Assembly: GCF_000016645.1 (NCBI RefSeq)
Contig: NC_009441.1
Span: 5,518,001-5,582,000, forward strand
DNA from: Flavobacterium johnsoniae UW101
GTDB lineage: Bacteria > Bacteroidota > Bacteroidia > Flavobacteriales > Flavobacteriaceae
DNA: 64,000 bases
Direction of reading: 5' to 3'
The notes beneath the pieces were generated by a model. That model was given only the letters and a program-made list of their open reading frames with translations, was not told the origin of the DNA and did no database searches. The translations under genes and the position numbers were made by a program. Below are positions 45,564-54,223 of this stretch, in pieces (positions within the stretch are counted from its first letter, which is position 1; each line of letters starts with the position of its first letter).

Positions 45564-46130
45564 ATGAAACAACTAATTACACTAACACTTTTTTTATTAA
45601 CCTTCGCCGCATTTGCTCAAAAACCATGTGAATACAGTGTAAACGTAAATGACTCTATTGGATCTTATAAAGTAACAAACGAATACTTAATGAGTGAAAA
45701 GTATTTTGGAGGAAGCTTCAATTATATTTTCTTTTCTCTGGCACAAACTGATGGTCTGCCAACTTTAAATTTACAAAACATTCAAAAAAGCAAAGATTTC
45801 ATAAAGGCAAATTGTTTCGATAAAAACTCTAAAATCTTTTTACAATTAGAGAATGGAAAAATTGTTACTTTAATGCATATCAACCAGGAAAACTGCGGTA
45901 CACTTGTACGTGATGATAAAGGCTTTGATAACAGAGTTAACACCGGTATTTTTATGTTTGTGAAAGAAAATTATGAAGAGCTGAAAAAATCTCCTATATC
46001 GATCATGCGAATTAAATATCTAACGAACATAGAAGATTATATCGTAAAAGCCGATCTTACATCTGAATTAACCGGTAAAGTAACGCACCCCAATACTTAC
46101 TTTATAGAAAATATTAGATGCGTAGAATAA
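45564..46130 (+). CDS. Secreted protein of unknown function
   Basis: 188 aa; signal peptide MKQLITLTLFLLTFAAFAQ, then a mature domain with Cys pairs (KPCEYSVNVND, KANCFDKNS, NQENCGTLVRDD, ENIRCVE). The four cysteines may form disulfides in the periplasm. I do not recognise the family. The ATG at 45564 is two bases after the methyltransferase stop; upstream overlap is possible but unlikely. It ends one base before the convergent VanX-like gene's last base. Confidence 0.75.
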   Translation: MKQLITLTLFLLTFAAFAQKPCEYSVNVNDSIGSYKVTNEYLMSEKYFGGSFNYIFFSLAQTDGLPTLNLQNIQKSKDFIKANCFDKNSKIFLQLENGKIVTLMHINQENCGTLVRDDKGFDNRVNTGIFMFVKENYEELKKSPISIMRIKYLTNIEDYIVKADLTSELTGKVTHPNTYFIENIRCVE

Positions 46131-46131
46131 T

Positions 46132-46785
46132 TTAATTGCAATTCCATTTTTGATTCGAAACATTATCTTTTAAACCTGCTTTTAAATTATAATGCCACCA
46201 TTCTGAATCAAATGAATTGAAACCATTTTCTATCATTATCTTTTTTAAGAATTTTCGGTTTGATAAAACTTTTTTAGAAAAATTGGTATAATTATGAGCG
46301 GCTTCTGGTCCAAAAAAATCAAAAGCAGTTCCCATATCCAATTCTTTCCCGTTCATATCAACCAGCGAAATATCAACGGCTCCTCCTCTATTGTGGATGG
46401 AGCCTTTTTTTGGATCGGCCACATATTTTGGATTTGATACAATTTCCCACATTTTTTTCTGAATCGACAAAGGACGATAACAATCGTAAAGCTTTATTTT
46501 ATAGCCTTTTTTAATAAAATCTTTGTTCGCGGCAACCAATGCTTTTACTGTTTTTAAACGCAGTAAACATTCAGCACAGTCATATACTTTGGCTTTTAAG
46601 AAATTATCTTCTGTTGCATATTTCATATCATACACAAAATCTTTGCTATAATCTTTTAGATTTACAAAAGTGGTATCGGCAATCTGTTGTTGTACAGGTT
46701 CTGTATAAGCTTCATGCTGTGCATGGGCAGACACTGCCCCAAAAATCAAAAAAGAAAAAGATAATATTCTAAAAAAATGTAACAT
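46132..46785 (-). CDS. D-alanyl-D-alanine dipeptidase, VanX/DdpX type
   Basis: Zinc peptidase of family M15D that splits D-Ala-D-Ala. 217 aa with signal peptide (MLHFFRILSFSFLIFGAVSAHAQ), so it acts in the periplasm, as expected for peptidoglycan recycling rather than glycopeptide resistance. Ligands: SIHNRGGAVDIS (His131, Asp138) and SEWWHYN (His198) with catalytic Glu195; YDCYRPLSIQKKMW holds the conserved Arg. Paired cysteines in YDCAECLLRL are seen. A second ATG at 46809 would add eight residues before the signal peptide and is less likely. No vanR, vanS, vanH or vanA neighbours. Confidence 0.92.
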   Translation of the reverse strand: MLHFFRILSFSFLIFGAVSAHAQHEAYTEPVQQQIADTTFVNLKDYSKDFVYDMKYATEDNFLKAKVYDCAECLLRLKTVKALVAANKDFIKKGYKIKLYDCYRPLSIQKKMWEIVSNPKYVADPKKGSIHNRGGAVDISLVDMNGKELDMGTAFDFFGPEAAHNYTNFSKKVLSNRKFLKKIMIENGFNSFDSEWWHYNLKAGLKDNVSNQKWNCN

Positions 46786-46865
46786 ATAGTTATAATTTAC
46801 GTCTATCATAAAAAGTAAATATAGAAATAATAATTAAATTCGTTTAACCCAAAAACTTAGTAATT

Positions 46866-48614
46866 ATGATTCATAAAGTAACATTATTATTTCTGAGTTT
46901 ATTTTTCATGGTAATTTCTGTATCTGCACAGCAGACTAAAGCAGCAAAACTGGCAGATCAGGAAAACGCTTATGATATTCAGGACAGCATATCTATCAAA
47001 ACGCGTGACGGAGCAATATTATCTGCCATGATTGCCCGCAAAAAGAACGATAATGAACCGCAGCCTGTAATTCTCCAATATACAATTTATGTTAGAGATA
47101 AAGGCAGAGACCTAAAATCGATCAAAGAATCTGTAGATAAAGGCTATATCGGGATTATAGTTTATTCGAGAGGAAAACGTTTCAGCCCAGACGAGATTAA
47201 TCCGTATGAAGATGAAGCTAATGATGTTTACGACGCCATAGACTGGATCAGCAAACAAAAATGGTGCAATGGAAAAACGGCTATGTATGGCGGCAGTTAT
47301 AACGGATTTACGCAATGGGCTGCCTGCAAAAAAATGCATCCGGCACTTAAAACAATTGTTCCTTCTGTTGCAAACAGACCCGGAATGGGACTGCCAATGG
47401 AAAACAATGTTTTTATAAATCCAAATTACGAATGGGCGTTTTATGTAGGAAACAATAAATATCTGGATACAGTAACGAATAATAACAGACCTCGTTTTAG
47501 AGCTTTAAAATTTAGATGGTGGGAATCTGGAACAGCGTACAAAAAACTAGACAGTATAGACGGCGAACCAAACAGATGGTTTCAAAAATGGATAAGCCAT
47601 CCTTCATTTGACTCTTACTGGCAGAAAATGGCGCCTTATAAAACTGATTTTTCACAGATTAATATTCCTGTTTTAGCATTTGACGGTTATTATAACGATT
47701 CTCAAAATTCAAGTTTGTATTATTTAAAAGAACTTCAAAAATACAGCCCGAAAACCCCTTTTTATCTGGTAATTGGACCTTACGGACATTTTGGAACTCA
47801 AATTGGCGGTGAAGCTGTTTTAAACGATTACAAAGTCGATCCTGTTTCTTTGTTTGATATCAAAAAAATCACTTACGAATGGTTTGATTATATTTTGAAA
47901 AACGGCGCTAAACCAGAAATTTTAAAAGATAAAATTAATTATGAAGTCATGGGAGCAAATGAATGGAAAAGCGCTCCTTCATTTGAAAAAATGCATAACA
48001 ACTATCTAACCTTTTATTTGACTTCTGCCGTTTCACAAGATTTTCGTCTCGCAGATACTAAGAAGCCCAAAAAGAAAGAATTCTTAACACAAGAAGTTGA
48101 TTTTGCTAACAGAGAAATCAGCAATAACAATTATTATCCTAGTCCGATTATTCAAAAAGAAGTCAACAAAAATGACGGTTATTTTTTTATAAGTGAGCCT
48201 CTAACTGAACCTTTAATTGTAAACGGTTCTTTTTTGGGAGAAATTAAACTGAGCATCAATAAAAAAGATTTGGATTTGGGCGTAACCCTGTATGAAGTAA
48301 CTCCAAACGGAGAATATTTTCATCTCTCCTACTACATTGGACGCGTCAGTTATGCAAAAGATATTGAAAAAAGACAGCTTTTAGAACCTAATAAAATAGA
48401 AACAATTGCTTTTTCTAATACGCATTTTGTAAGCCGGCAGCTGAGCAAAGGAAGCCGATTATTGATTGCATTAAATGTTAATAAAAATCCTTTTTCGCAA
48501 TTGAATTACGGAACAGGAAAAGAGGTCAGCGATGAAACAATTCTCGATGCCAAAGAGCCTTTAAAAATTAAATGGTACAATGACAGCTTTGTAAAAATTC
48601 CAGTTTTGAAATAG
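46866..48614 (+). CDS. CocE/NonD (S15-like) secreted hydrolase
   Basis: 582 aa alpha/beta hydrolase of the X-Pro dipeptidyl peptidase/cocaine esterase group. Signal peptide to VSAQ (about 21). Nucleophile in MYGGSYNGFTQW (Ser144); the acid and histidine are expected in PVLAFDGYYNDSQNS and GPYGHFG. A C-terminal jellyroll domain (about 400-582) carries the substrate-binding part (FVSRQLSKGSRLLIALNVNKNPF). In the same direction as the M20 peptidase 63 bases later, so both may act on peptides or acylated amines in the periplasm. The exact substrate is unknown. Confidence 0.9.
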   Translation: MIHKVTLLFLSLFFMVISVSAQQTKAAKLADQENAYDIQDSISIKTRDGAILSAMIARKKNDNEPQPVILQYTIYVRDKGRDLKSIKESVDKGYIGIIVYSRGKRFSPDEINPYEDEANDVYDAIDWISKQKWCNGKTAMYGGSYNGFTQWAACKKMHPALKTIVPSVANRPGMGLPMENNVFINPNYEWAFYVGNNKYLDTVTNNNRPRFRALKFRWWESGTAYKKLDSIDGEPNRWFQKWISHPSFDSYWQKMAPYKTDFSQINIPVLAFDGYYNDSQNSSLYYLKELQKYSPKTPFYLVIGPYGHFGTQIGGEAVLNDYKVDPVSLFDIKKITYEWFDYILKNGAKPEILKDKINYEVMGANEWKSAPSFEKMHNNYLTFYLTSAVSQDFRLADTKKPKKKEFLTQEVDFANREISNNNYYPSPIIQKEVNKNDGYFFISEPLTEPLIVNGSFLGEIKLSINKKDLDLGVTLYEVTPNGEYFHLSYYIGRVSYAKDIEKRQLLEPNKIETIAFSNTHFVSRQLSKGSRLLIALNVNKNPFSQLNYGTGKEVSDETILDAKEPLKIKWYNDSFVKIPVLK

Positions 48615-48677
48615 TTCTCTTTTCAGCTAAAAACATATTCTCTAAATAAATTAACTCCCATTTTAACAAACCATAAA

Positions 48678-49961
48678 ATGAAACAAATCCTATTGGCATT
48701 ACTTATTCTGATATTTTCTACACAGCAAATTCTTTACGGGCAAAAAGCAAAAAGCAACATTAATATTCAGGAATCGATTAAGCTTGAAACTGATAAAATC
48801 TTTGACAAACTTGTTCAGATTAGAAGAGATTTTCATGAAAACCCTGAACTGGCCGGCAAAGAAAAAAGAACTCAGGAAGTTGTCAAACAACATTTACTGG
48901 ATTTAGGTCTTCAAGTCGAAACTGATATTTACGGCTACGGACTTTTAGGTATTTTAAAAGGTGATAAAAAGGGAAAAAATATAGCATGGAGAACTGATAT
49001 GGATGCTCTGCCAAACGATTTTCCTGATAAATCTGATTTTAAATCTAAAGTAAAAGGTGTTCAGCATGGCTGTGGACATGACGTACACTTGGCAGTTGCA
49101 TTAGGGATTGCAGAAGTTTTAGCAAAACACAAAAAATCACTTCAAGGCACGGTTTATTTTATTTTTCAGCCCGAAGAAGAAACCTTTAAAGGAGCAAAAG
49201 CGATTGTTGAAAATAAAAAATTCGCACAATTTAAACTCGATGAAATTTATGCCCTTCATGTAACAGCTTTGCCTGCCGGACAGATAATGGTAAAACCAAA
49301 TGAAATGTATGCCTACCAAAAAGAAATAGGAATACAGTTTAAAAATGTATTATCAAAGGAGGAAGTAAAAGATCTGTCTGCCAAAATCCGTAAATCATTA
49401 GTCAGAACTATTAATGGCAGTAAACCGTGGGAAATTCAATCTATTTTAGATCCTAAAATTGGATTAAGAAATCCAAACACCATATTCAAAGATTACTTAA
49501 TTGCCGATGAAAATTTTAGAAGTTATTCTAAAAACGACACATTCCGTATAAATGCAGAAATCTATGAAACCGATGCTTCCAGAGTAAAAAATATTATTCC
49601 TGCTGTTGAACAGGTAATTAAAGACAATAATTTTGGTTCGCAGCTGCTTTCTGTTTCGTTTATAAAAGAAAATCCAACCGTTTTAAACCATCCAGATTTA
49701 ACACGCAATTCTGTAAATACACTGGAGAATATTTACGGAAAAGGATTTGTCACTGCTGACTACGGACAAATTCCTTATTTTAATGATGACTTCGCTTATT
49801 TTCAGCAAAAAGTCCCAGGAGTGTATTTCCTTCTTGGAGGTTCTAATTTTGAAAAAGGAAATATAGCCATGAATCACGCTCCCAATTTTGAAGTTGATGA
49901 AGAATGCATTAGAAGCGGAGTTAAAACATTTTCTTCGTTACTGTTTCAAAGAGGTAAATAA
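48678..49961 (+). CDS. M20-family amidohydrolase/peptidase, secreted
   Basis: 427 aa with signal peptide (about 1-21). Typical M20D sequence: IRRDFHENPELAGKEKRTQE, WRTDMDALP (about 104-112), HGCGHDVHLAVALGIAEVL (Cys132, His134) and IFQPEEETFKGAKAIVE, then the dimerisation domain and MNHAPNFEVDEECI near the end. Relatives hydrolyse N-acyl amino acids or small peptides with two metal ions. The second-domain sequence (LSKEEVKDLSAKI) departs from the hippurate hydrolases. Follows the S15-like hydrolase; a terminator ends the unit. Confidence 0.92.
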   Translation: MKQILLALLILIFSTQQILYGQKAKSNINIQESIKLETDKIFDKLVQIRRDFHENPELAGKEKRTQEVVKQHLLDLGLQVETDIYGYGLLGILKGDKKGKNIAWRTDMDALPNDFPDKSDFKSKVKGVQHGCGHDVHLAVALGIAEVLAKHKKSLQGTVYFIFQPEEETFKGAKAIVENKKFAQFKLDEIYALHVTALPAGQIMVKPNEMYAYQKEIGIQFKNVLSKEEVKDLSAKIRKSLVRTINGSKPWEIQSILDPKIGLRNPNTIFKDYLIADENFRSYSKNDTFRINAEIYETDASRVKNIIPAVEQVIKDNNFGSQLLSVSFIKENPTVLNHPDLTRNSVNTLENIYGKGFVTADYGQIPYFNDDFAYFQQKVPGVYFLLGGSNFEKGNIAMNHAPNFEVDEECIRSGVKTFSSLLFQRGK

Positions 49962-49984
49962 AACTTAGAATATTAAAATATAAA

Positions 49985-50014
49985 AAAAGCGGTTTCAAAT
50001 GAAATCGCTTTTTT
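49985..50014 (+). terminator. Terminator after the M20 peptidase
   Basis: AAAAGCGGTTTCA (49985-49997) with TGAAATCGCTTTT (50000-50012), one mismatch, then T residues. Also works for the convergent desaturase. Confidence 0.8.
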
Positions 50015-50017
50015 ATG

Positions 50018-50042
50018 TTGTGACCATGGAGGGATTCGAACC
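50018..50042 (-). pseudogene. 3' fragment of a tRNA gene (T-loop and acceptor arm only)
   Basis: Read leftward: GGTTCGAATCCCTCCATGGTCACA. This is the T-loop TTCGAAT, the 3' T-stem strand CCCTC, the 7-base acceptor strand CATGGTC and the discriminator A. The matching 5' parts are absent; the desaturase 3' end lies there instead. It matches none of the three intact tRNAs in the window. Confidence 0.6.
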
Positions 50043-51146
50043 TTAAATCTCACCCGTCATTAAAATATTTTCTTTTACGCCTTTGCTTTTCAGCATTCTA
50101 AAATGCGAACGCACTGCATGGTAAAAAGGATATGAAGTGTACGGAAGATCGTATTCTTTTGCATAACGCATTATAATAGGTGTTATATAAGGATAATAAG
50201 TATGACCGACTCCCGGAAAAAGGTGGTGTGCTACATGATGTGTAAAACCGCCGTATAAAAAATTAGCCAGTTTACTGTTGGTGCTAAAATCTTTGGTAAC
50301 AATCATTTGGTGAACTGCCCAGGTAGCCGAAAGATTTCCGTCTTCGTCAGTTACAGGGAAATGTGCATCTTCATCAACATGTGTAGAAACTAGAGCAACG
50401 ACTCCCAAAACACTTCCAAATAAGTGCATGGCAAACCAGCCTGCCAAAACCAAATACCAAGGCTGATTTAAAACCAGCATTGGAATAAAAAGTATATAAA
50501 ACAGATTGATGATTTTTGCCGCAAAGAGTATAAAAATCTGCTTTCTCGGAATTACTTCAACGACTTTTTTTACATAGTTATTTTTAGTGCCGAAAAAATC
50601 TTTAAAATCACGTATATAAATCCAGTTTAAGCTGTAAAGCGGATAAATAAACCACATATAAATATGCTGATATTTATGGTATTCGAATAACGGACTGTTT
50701 GGAAAAATCCTGATAATGTCACTTTGTTTAATGTCGATATCCCAATCTGGCACATTGGGATAAGCATGATGGAGATTGATATGCCGGCGCATCCAAAGCC
50801 AGTGATTGCTGCCAAAAAGTTCCAGAACATACAAGAACCATTCATTGTGTTTTGTTTTTTTAAACAAAGCTCCGTGAGCAGCATCATGAAAGGCATTTAT
50901 GAAAAGGACAATCATGGTAAAACCACACAAAATATAAAAAAGAAAAAGTAAGGATGTATTGCTGCCAAAAAATAAAATACAGCTATAAAATAAAAAAAAC
51001 AGAACCAAAAGACCTAAAGACTTTATTACATTAAAATGGTATAATGATGAGTTTTGTAAAACAGTTTCGTTCACTTCTGTGCGCATCTTTTTAAAAAAAT
51101 CATCAGAACCAGCTTTAAGATAAACCGGGCGTTTTAATTTTTCCAT
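50043..51146 (-). CDS. Membrane fatty acid desaturase
   Basis: Introduces a double bond in membrane acyl chains (DesA / linoleoyl-CoA desaturase-like di-iron enzyme of the inner membrane). 367 aa. The three His boxes are complete: HDAAH (87-91), HINLHH (122-127) and HHVAHH (303-308). Four membrane helices lie at about 42-60, 66-84, 205-225 and 232-255. A -7 box at 51174-51181 puts transcription start downstream of the ATG at 51203, so the ATG at 51146 (MEKLKRPVYLKAG) is the start. The stop codon lies at the edge of the tRNA fragment. Regiospecificity is not known. Confidence 0.93.
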   Translation of the reverse strand: MEKLKRPVYLKAGSDDFFKKMRTEVNETVLQNSSLYHFNVIKSLGLLVLFFLFYSCILFFGSNTSLLFLFYILCGFTMIVLFINAFHDAAHGALFKKTKHNEWFLYVLELFGSNHWLWMRRHINLHHAYPNVPDWDIDIKQSDIIRIFPNSPLFEYHKYQHIYMWFIYPLYSLNWIYIRDFKDFFGTKNNYVKKVVEVIPRKQIFILFAAKIINLFYILFIPMLVLNQPWYLVLAGWFAMHLFGSVLGVVALVSTHVDEDAHFPVTDEDGNLSATWAVHQMIVTKDFSTNSKLANFLYGGFTHHVAHHLFPGVGHTYYPYITPIIMRYAKEYDLPYTSYPFYHAVRSHFRMLKSKGVKENILMTGEI

Positions 51147-51173
51147 AATTGGTATTGCTAGAAATTGTACTAT

Positions 51174-51181
51174 CAAATTTA
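51174..51181 (-). promoter_or_regulatory. -7 box of the desaturase gene
   Basis: TAAATTTG on the minus strand, exact TAnnTTTG match, 27 bases before the ATG. The TTG partner is 27 bases away, longer than usual. Confidence 0.4.
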
Positions 51182-51379
51182 ATAAAAAAAAGTTAAAACA
51201 CATGATTTCAAATCATTACATAAAAACCATTTTCAAGAAAGCATTTTTAAGAATGACATAAAGGATTTACTAAAAACAAAAAAACAGTAGTAAGCAATCT
51301 AAATTTCATAACTTTACTTGACCTAAAACTCTGGAAAAATACTTAATCTGCGATCTCAGAAACTTCAAAATTTCTAAAA

Positions 51380-52123
51380 ATGAAAAAAAGAGAGAAATTA
51401 GAAATCATTAGAAAACACTATCCTAATGCACTCACAACAATTGATTTTATAAATAAAATTATCGATTTTATAGAAGAAAAACTCGATCTGGAACCGGCCG
51501 AAATTATGTTTGCAGACAGTATTTGCAGTGATGATGTAAACAGTATTCAATATCCCGTAAGAGCAAATGAATTTCTGGGTCCTTTTAAAATGGGAGGTTT
51601 AGACGGTTTTCCTTTTACAGGACTAACAGGCATGCAGGCTTTTGCCAGCCACGTTCCAGATGACGGAGCCGTTTTTATTTATTATGGACCGCACATTGGA
51701 ATTTCTAAAGAAGGAACTATTGGCGAAATTAATCGTTTTGGACAGCATAAACCGTCAAGCTGCTGCGGAGCCGCACATGGAGCTTTGCATAAATTATTAG
51801 ATAATGCTATTAAGCCGGGACATATTACCGAAATAGATTATCAAATGAATACGATTGAACAAATTCTTTACAATCAAAAAGATAGAATACTAAAAGCCGA
51901 TATTCCGCTTTTTGAAGCAACAGAAATAATCTACGAATCTATTGACAGAAGAATTCAGCAGCTTATTGAAGCTACAAAATACAATTGTAAATATATTATT
52001 CTGGTTGGAGCTGTTTTAATTAACAGCGACAGCGATATTGGTTCATTTTCATCAACCAAAAGATTTGATGTTATCGATTTGAAAAAAGGAACCAGACAAG
52101 ATTTATTATCTACATTAAATTAA
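51380..52123 (+). CDS. Probable LCIB/C-type (theta class) carbonic anhydrase
   Basis: 247 aa. The body has the pattern of the limiting-CO2-inducible B/C family: DSICSDDVNS (about 46-55), GPFKMGGLDGFPFTGLTGMQAFASHVPDDGAVFIYYGPHIGI (67-108), and GQHKPSSCCGAAHGAL (121-136). Cys49, Asp51, His91 and Cys128/Cys129 are candidates for the zinc site. Known members interconvert CO2 and bicarbonate in algae and some bacteria. No carboxysome or transporter genes are near, so it probably serves general CO2/bicarbonate supply or pH balance. Cytosolic; no signal peptide. Active-site completeness and activity need testing. Confidence 0.72.
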   Translation: MKKREKLEIIRKHYPNALTTIDFINKIIDFIEEKLDLEPAEIMFADSICSDDVNSIQYPVRANEFLGPFKMGGLDGFPFTGLTGMQAFASHVPDDGAVFIYYGPHIGISKEGTIGEINRFGQHKPSSCCGAAHGALHKLLDNAIKPGHITEIDYQMNTIEQILYNQKDRILKADIPLFEATEIIYESIDRRIQQLIEATKYNCKYIILVGAVLINSDSDIGSFSSTKRFDVIDLKKGTRQDLLSTLN

Positions 52124-52232
52124 CCTCATAATAAACATTTTATTTTATCTTTAAGCACTTATAATCATCAAGTTAATTTTATAAATAAATATTTAAAAAT
52201 CTAATCTGATCTCATAATTAATTGCATAAAAG

Positions 52233-53183
52233 ATGAAAAATAAAATACATTTTACTCTGATTCTTATTGTAGTATTCCTTAGCAGTCTATCTGCACAAAT
52301 CCAAACTAATTACGACACTTTATTTGTTGGTAAAATAAAACAGATTATTTCTTATAAAGGAAACCAAAACGCCCCTCTTATTCTTTTTTTACATGGAGGT
52401 CCGGGCAGTTCCAGAATGAATCAGGCAGAAAAATTCAGCAATAAACTTCAAGATCATTTTTTAGTTGTGCAATGGGATCAAAGAGATGCCGGAAAAACTC
52501 TGGCTTTAAACAAATCGTTGGTTCCAATCACTCTCGAATTGATGGAAAATGATACTTATGAATTGGTAAAGCTTCTTTTAAAAAAATTCAATAAAAAGAA
52601 AATCTATCTTGTGGGCGAATCCTGGGGAACTGTTTTAGGGTTTTATATGGCCGAAAAACATCCTGAATTGTTAAATGCATATATTGCATTCAGCCCGGTA
52701 ATTGATCAGTCAAAAAGCGAGACGATACTGCTGGACAAACTCAAAGCCGATGCAAAAGAAAAAGGAAATACAACCGCACAAAAAGAATTAAATACTGTTA
52801 AAATTCCTTTTGAAAACTCCAACCAAATCTATTATTCACGAAAGTGGATGTTTAATTATGACGGACAGCCTTTTCCTGATAAAGATACAACTGCAGTAAA
52901 ACAATATCTTAAAGCCTGGTCCGACACATGGATGCCAACATGGAATAAAGCTATAAAGCAGAATCTCTTTAAAGAACTGCCTTCTGTTAAATGTCCTATT
53001 TATTTCTTTATTGGGAAAAAAGATCTTCAGACCAATTTTACTATTGCCGAGAAATATTTTGAAAGCCTGAAAGCACCTAAGAAAAAAATATTTCTATTTG
53101 AAGATGCCGGACATTCTGTTTTAACCGAAAAACCAGAAGAAATTCAAAAAATAATTATTGAACAAATTTTAAATGCTGGCTGA
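52233..53183 (+). CDS. Alpha/beta hydrolase, proline iminopeptidase-like, secreted
   Basis: 316 aa, signal peptide (about 1-21, LSSLSAQ). Oxyanion region LFLHGGPGSSRMNQ (53-64) and nucleophile VGESWGTVLGFYMA (Ser130) match the S33 proline iminopeptidase group; the histidine lies in FEDAGHSVLTEKPEE near the end. WDQRDAGKT (81-89) resembles the WDQRGxGRS motif of the same group. Substrate not known; N-terminal proline peptides are the usual ones. Monocistronic, between the LCIB-like gene and the convergent phospholipase, whose end is 8 bases away. Confidence 0.9.
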   Translation: MKNKIHFTLILIVVFLSSLSAQIQTNYDTLFVGKIKQIISYKGNQNAPLILFLHGGPGSSRMNQAEKFSNKLQDHFLVVQWDQRDAGKTLALNKSLVPITLELMENDTYELVKLLLKKFNKKKIYLVGESWGTVLGFYMAEKHPELLNAYIAFSPVIDQSKSETILLDKLKADAKEKGNTTAQKELNTVKIPFENSNQIYYSRKWMFNYDGQPFPDKDTTAVKQYLKAWSDTWMPTWNKAIKQNLFKELPSVKCPIYFFIGKKDLQTNFTIAEKYFESLKAPKKKIFLFEDAGHSVLTEKPEEIQKIIIEQILNAG

Positions 53184-53191
53184 TAACCCGT

Positions 53192-54013
53192 TTAAAAAAT
53201 TCCCATATTTTCTGGTTTTATAGTAAACCCAAGACGTATCATGCTTTTGTGTTCCTGATAGTCAATTAAACTTTCGGTATATCCCACAAACCATTGCAAG
53301 GTGAGATAATAATTTTCATCTTTATAAGGTCTCCAGTTTAATTGTGTTTGTAAAGAACCGTAATTGATAAGACCGCTTCCTTTTCTAAAAAGAACATCTG
53401 CACTCCATCTTCCGGGTTGTATCTGGTAAGTTGCGCTTGCTTCGCCGTAGCCTACATATTTTGTAAGTCCGGGATTGTCTTCTTTGTCAACAAGCGGAAT
53501 CCATCCTCTAAGTCCAACAGTCCATCGCGGCGAAACCTGAGATTTTAACGAAAAAGCAAGCATATTCCAGGTTCTGGAGTAAATAGAATCTCTTCCGTTT
53601 GATTCATGTTCTAATGAAATGGTTCCATAGGTCAGCCTTCCTCCTTTTAAATAAAACGGACGAACAATTGCTACTCCGGGATTAAAGTTAATTTCTGAAA
53701 AGGGTTTTGAATTTGCATAAATATCCCAAAAAGCCTTTTGAGTATACATTAAATAAGGGAAAAAACCGCCCCACAAAGGTTTTGAGTTTAATCGGAGTTT
53801 AAAACTAACCTGATATTTGACATCGGCTGTGTTACGCGTAATATCTTCATCTAGAGGAATTCCGGTTAAAAAATAATTATCCTTATGGACAGAAAAACTA
53901 TGTTCTTTGAGCAGCGAATCTGCTGCACGGAAATTTTTTTTATCTTCTACAATTTGTGAATTTGCTTTAATTGTTAACAAAACAACGCATGCTAGTATAT
54001 ATTTTAAGTACAT
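53192..54013 (-). CDS. pldA: Outer-membrane phospholipase A1 (OMPLA)
   Basis: 273 aa outer-membrane phospholipase with a signal peptide (about 1-19). The catalytic signature is EHESNG (His136, Ser138) followed by SRTWN (Asn150), corresponding to His-Ser-Asn of E. coli OMPLA. Aromatic-rich amphipathic strands cover the rest; 12 strands would fit. It ends TIKPENMGIF with a terminal Phe. The enzyme cuts phospholipids in the outer leaflet, keeping lipid asymmetry. Stop codon is 8 bases from the hydrolase stop (convergent). Next to desaturase and hydrolase genes, but no operon. Confidence 0.92.
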   Translation of the reverse strand: MYLKYILACVVLLTIKANSQIVEDKKNFRAADSLLKEHSFSVHKDNYFLTGIPLDEDITRNTADVKYQVSFKLRLNSKPLWGGFFPYLMYTQKAFWDIYANSKPFSEINFNPGVAIVRPFYLKGGRLTYGTISLEHESNGRDSIYSRTWNMLAFSLKSQVSPRWTVGLRGWIPLVDKEDNPGLTKYVGYGEASATYQIQPGRWSADVLFRKGSGLINYGSLQTQLNWRPYKDENYYLTLQWFVGYTESLIDYQEHKSMIRLGFTIKPENMGIF

Positions 54014-54163
54014 TTTTATAATTTAAATTCAGGGCTTTTCTTAAGCTTTTATACTAATATACGGTATTTTTATGAATTTAAAAACTTCTGCTTATTTCAT
54101 TTTTGCAAAGAAAATTTTAAACTCTGTACTTAATACTACTTTATTAAGACACTATATTAATGA

Positions 54164-54193
54164 TTGAAAAGTGAAAAGCATATTGTAAATTTG
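54164..54193 (+). promoter_or_regulatory. Promoter of the ThuA-like gene
   Basis: TTG (54164-54166), 19 bases, TAAATTTG (54186-54193): an exact match to the consensus. The ATG at 54224 is 31 bases past it, fixing the start. Confidence 0.75.
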
Positions 54194-54223
54194 AAATTAA
54201 ACATTCATCTTTTGGGCAGCGAA

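Noticed and set aside
46132..46785. Glycopeptide resistance by VanX
   Set aside because: No vanH, vanA, vanR or vanS nearby and a signal peptide is present; a periplasmic or scavenging dipeptidase is more likely.
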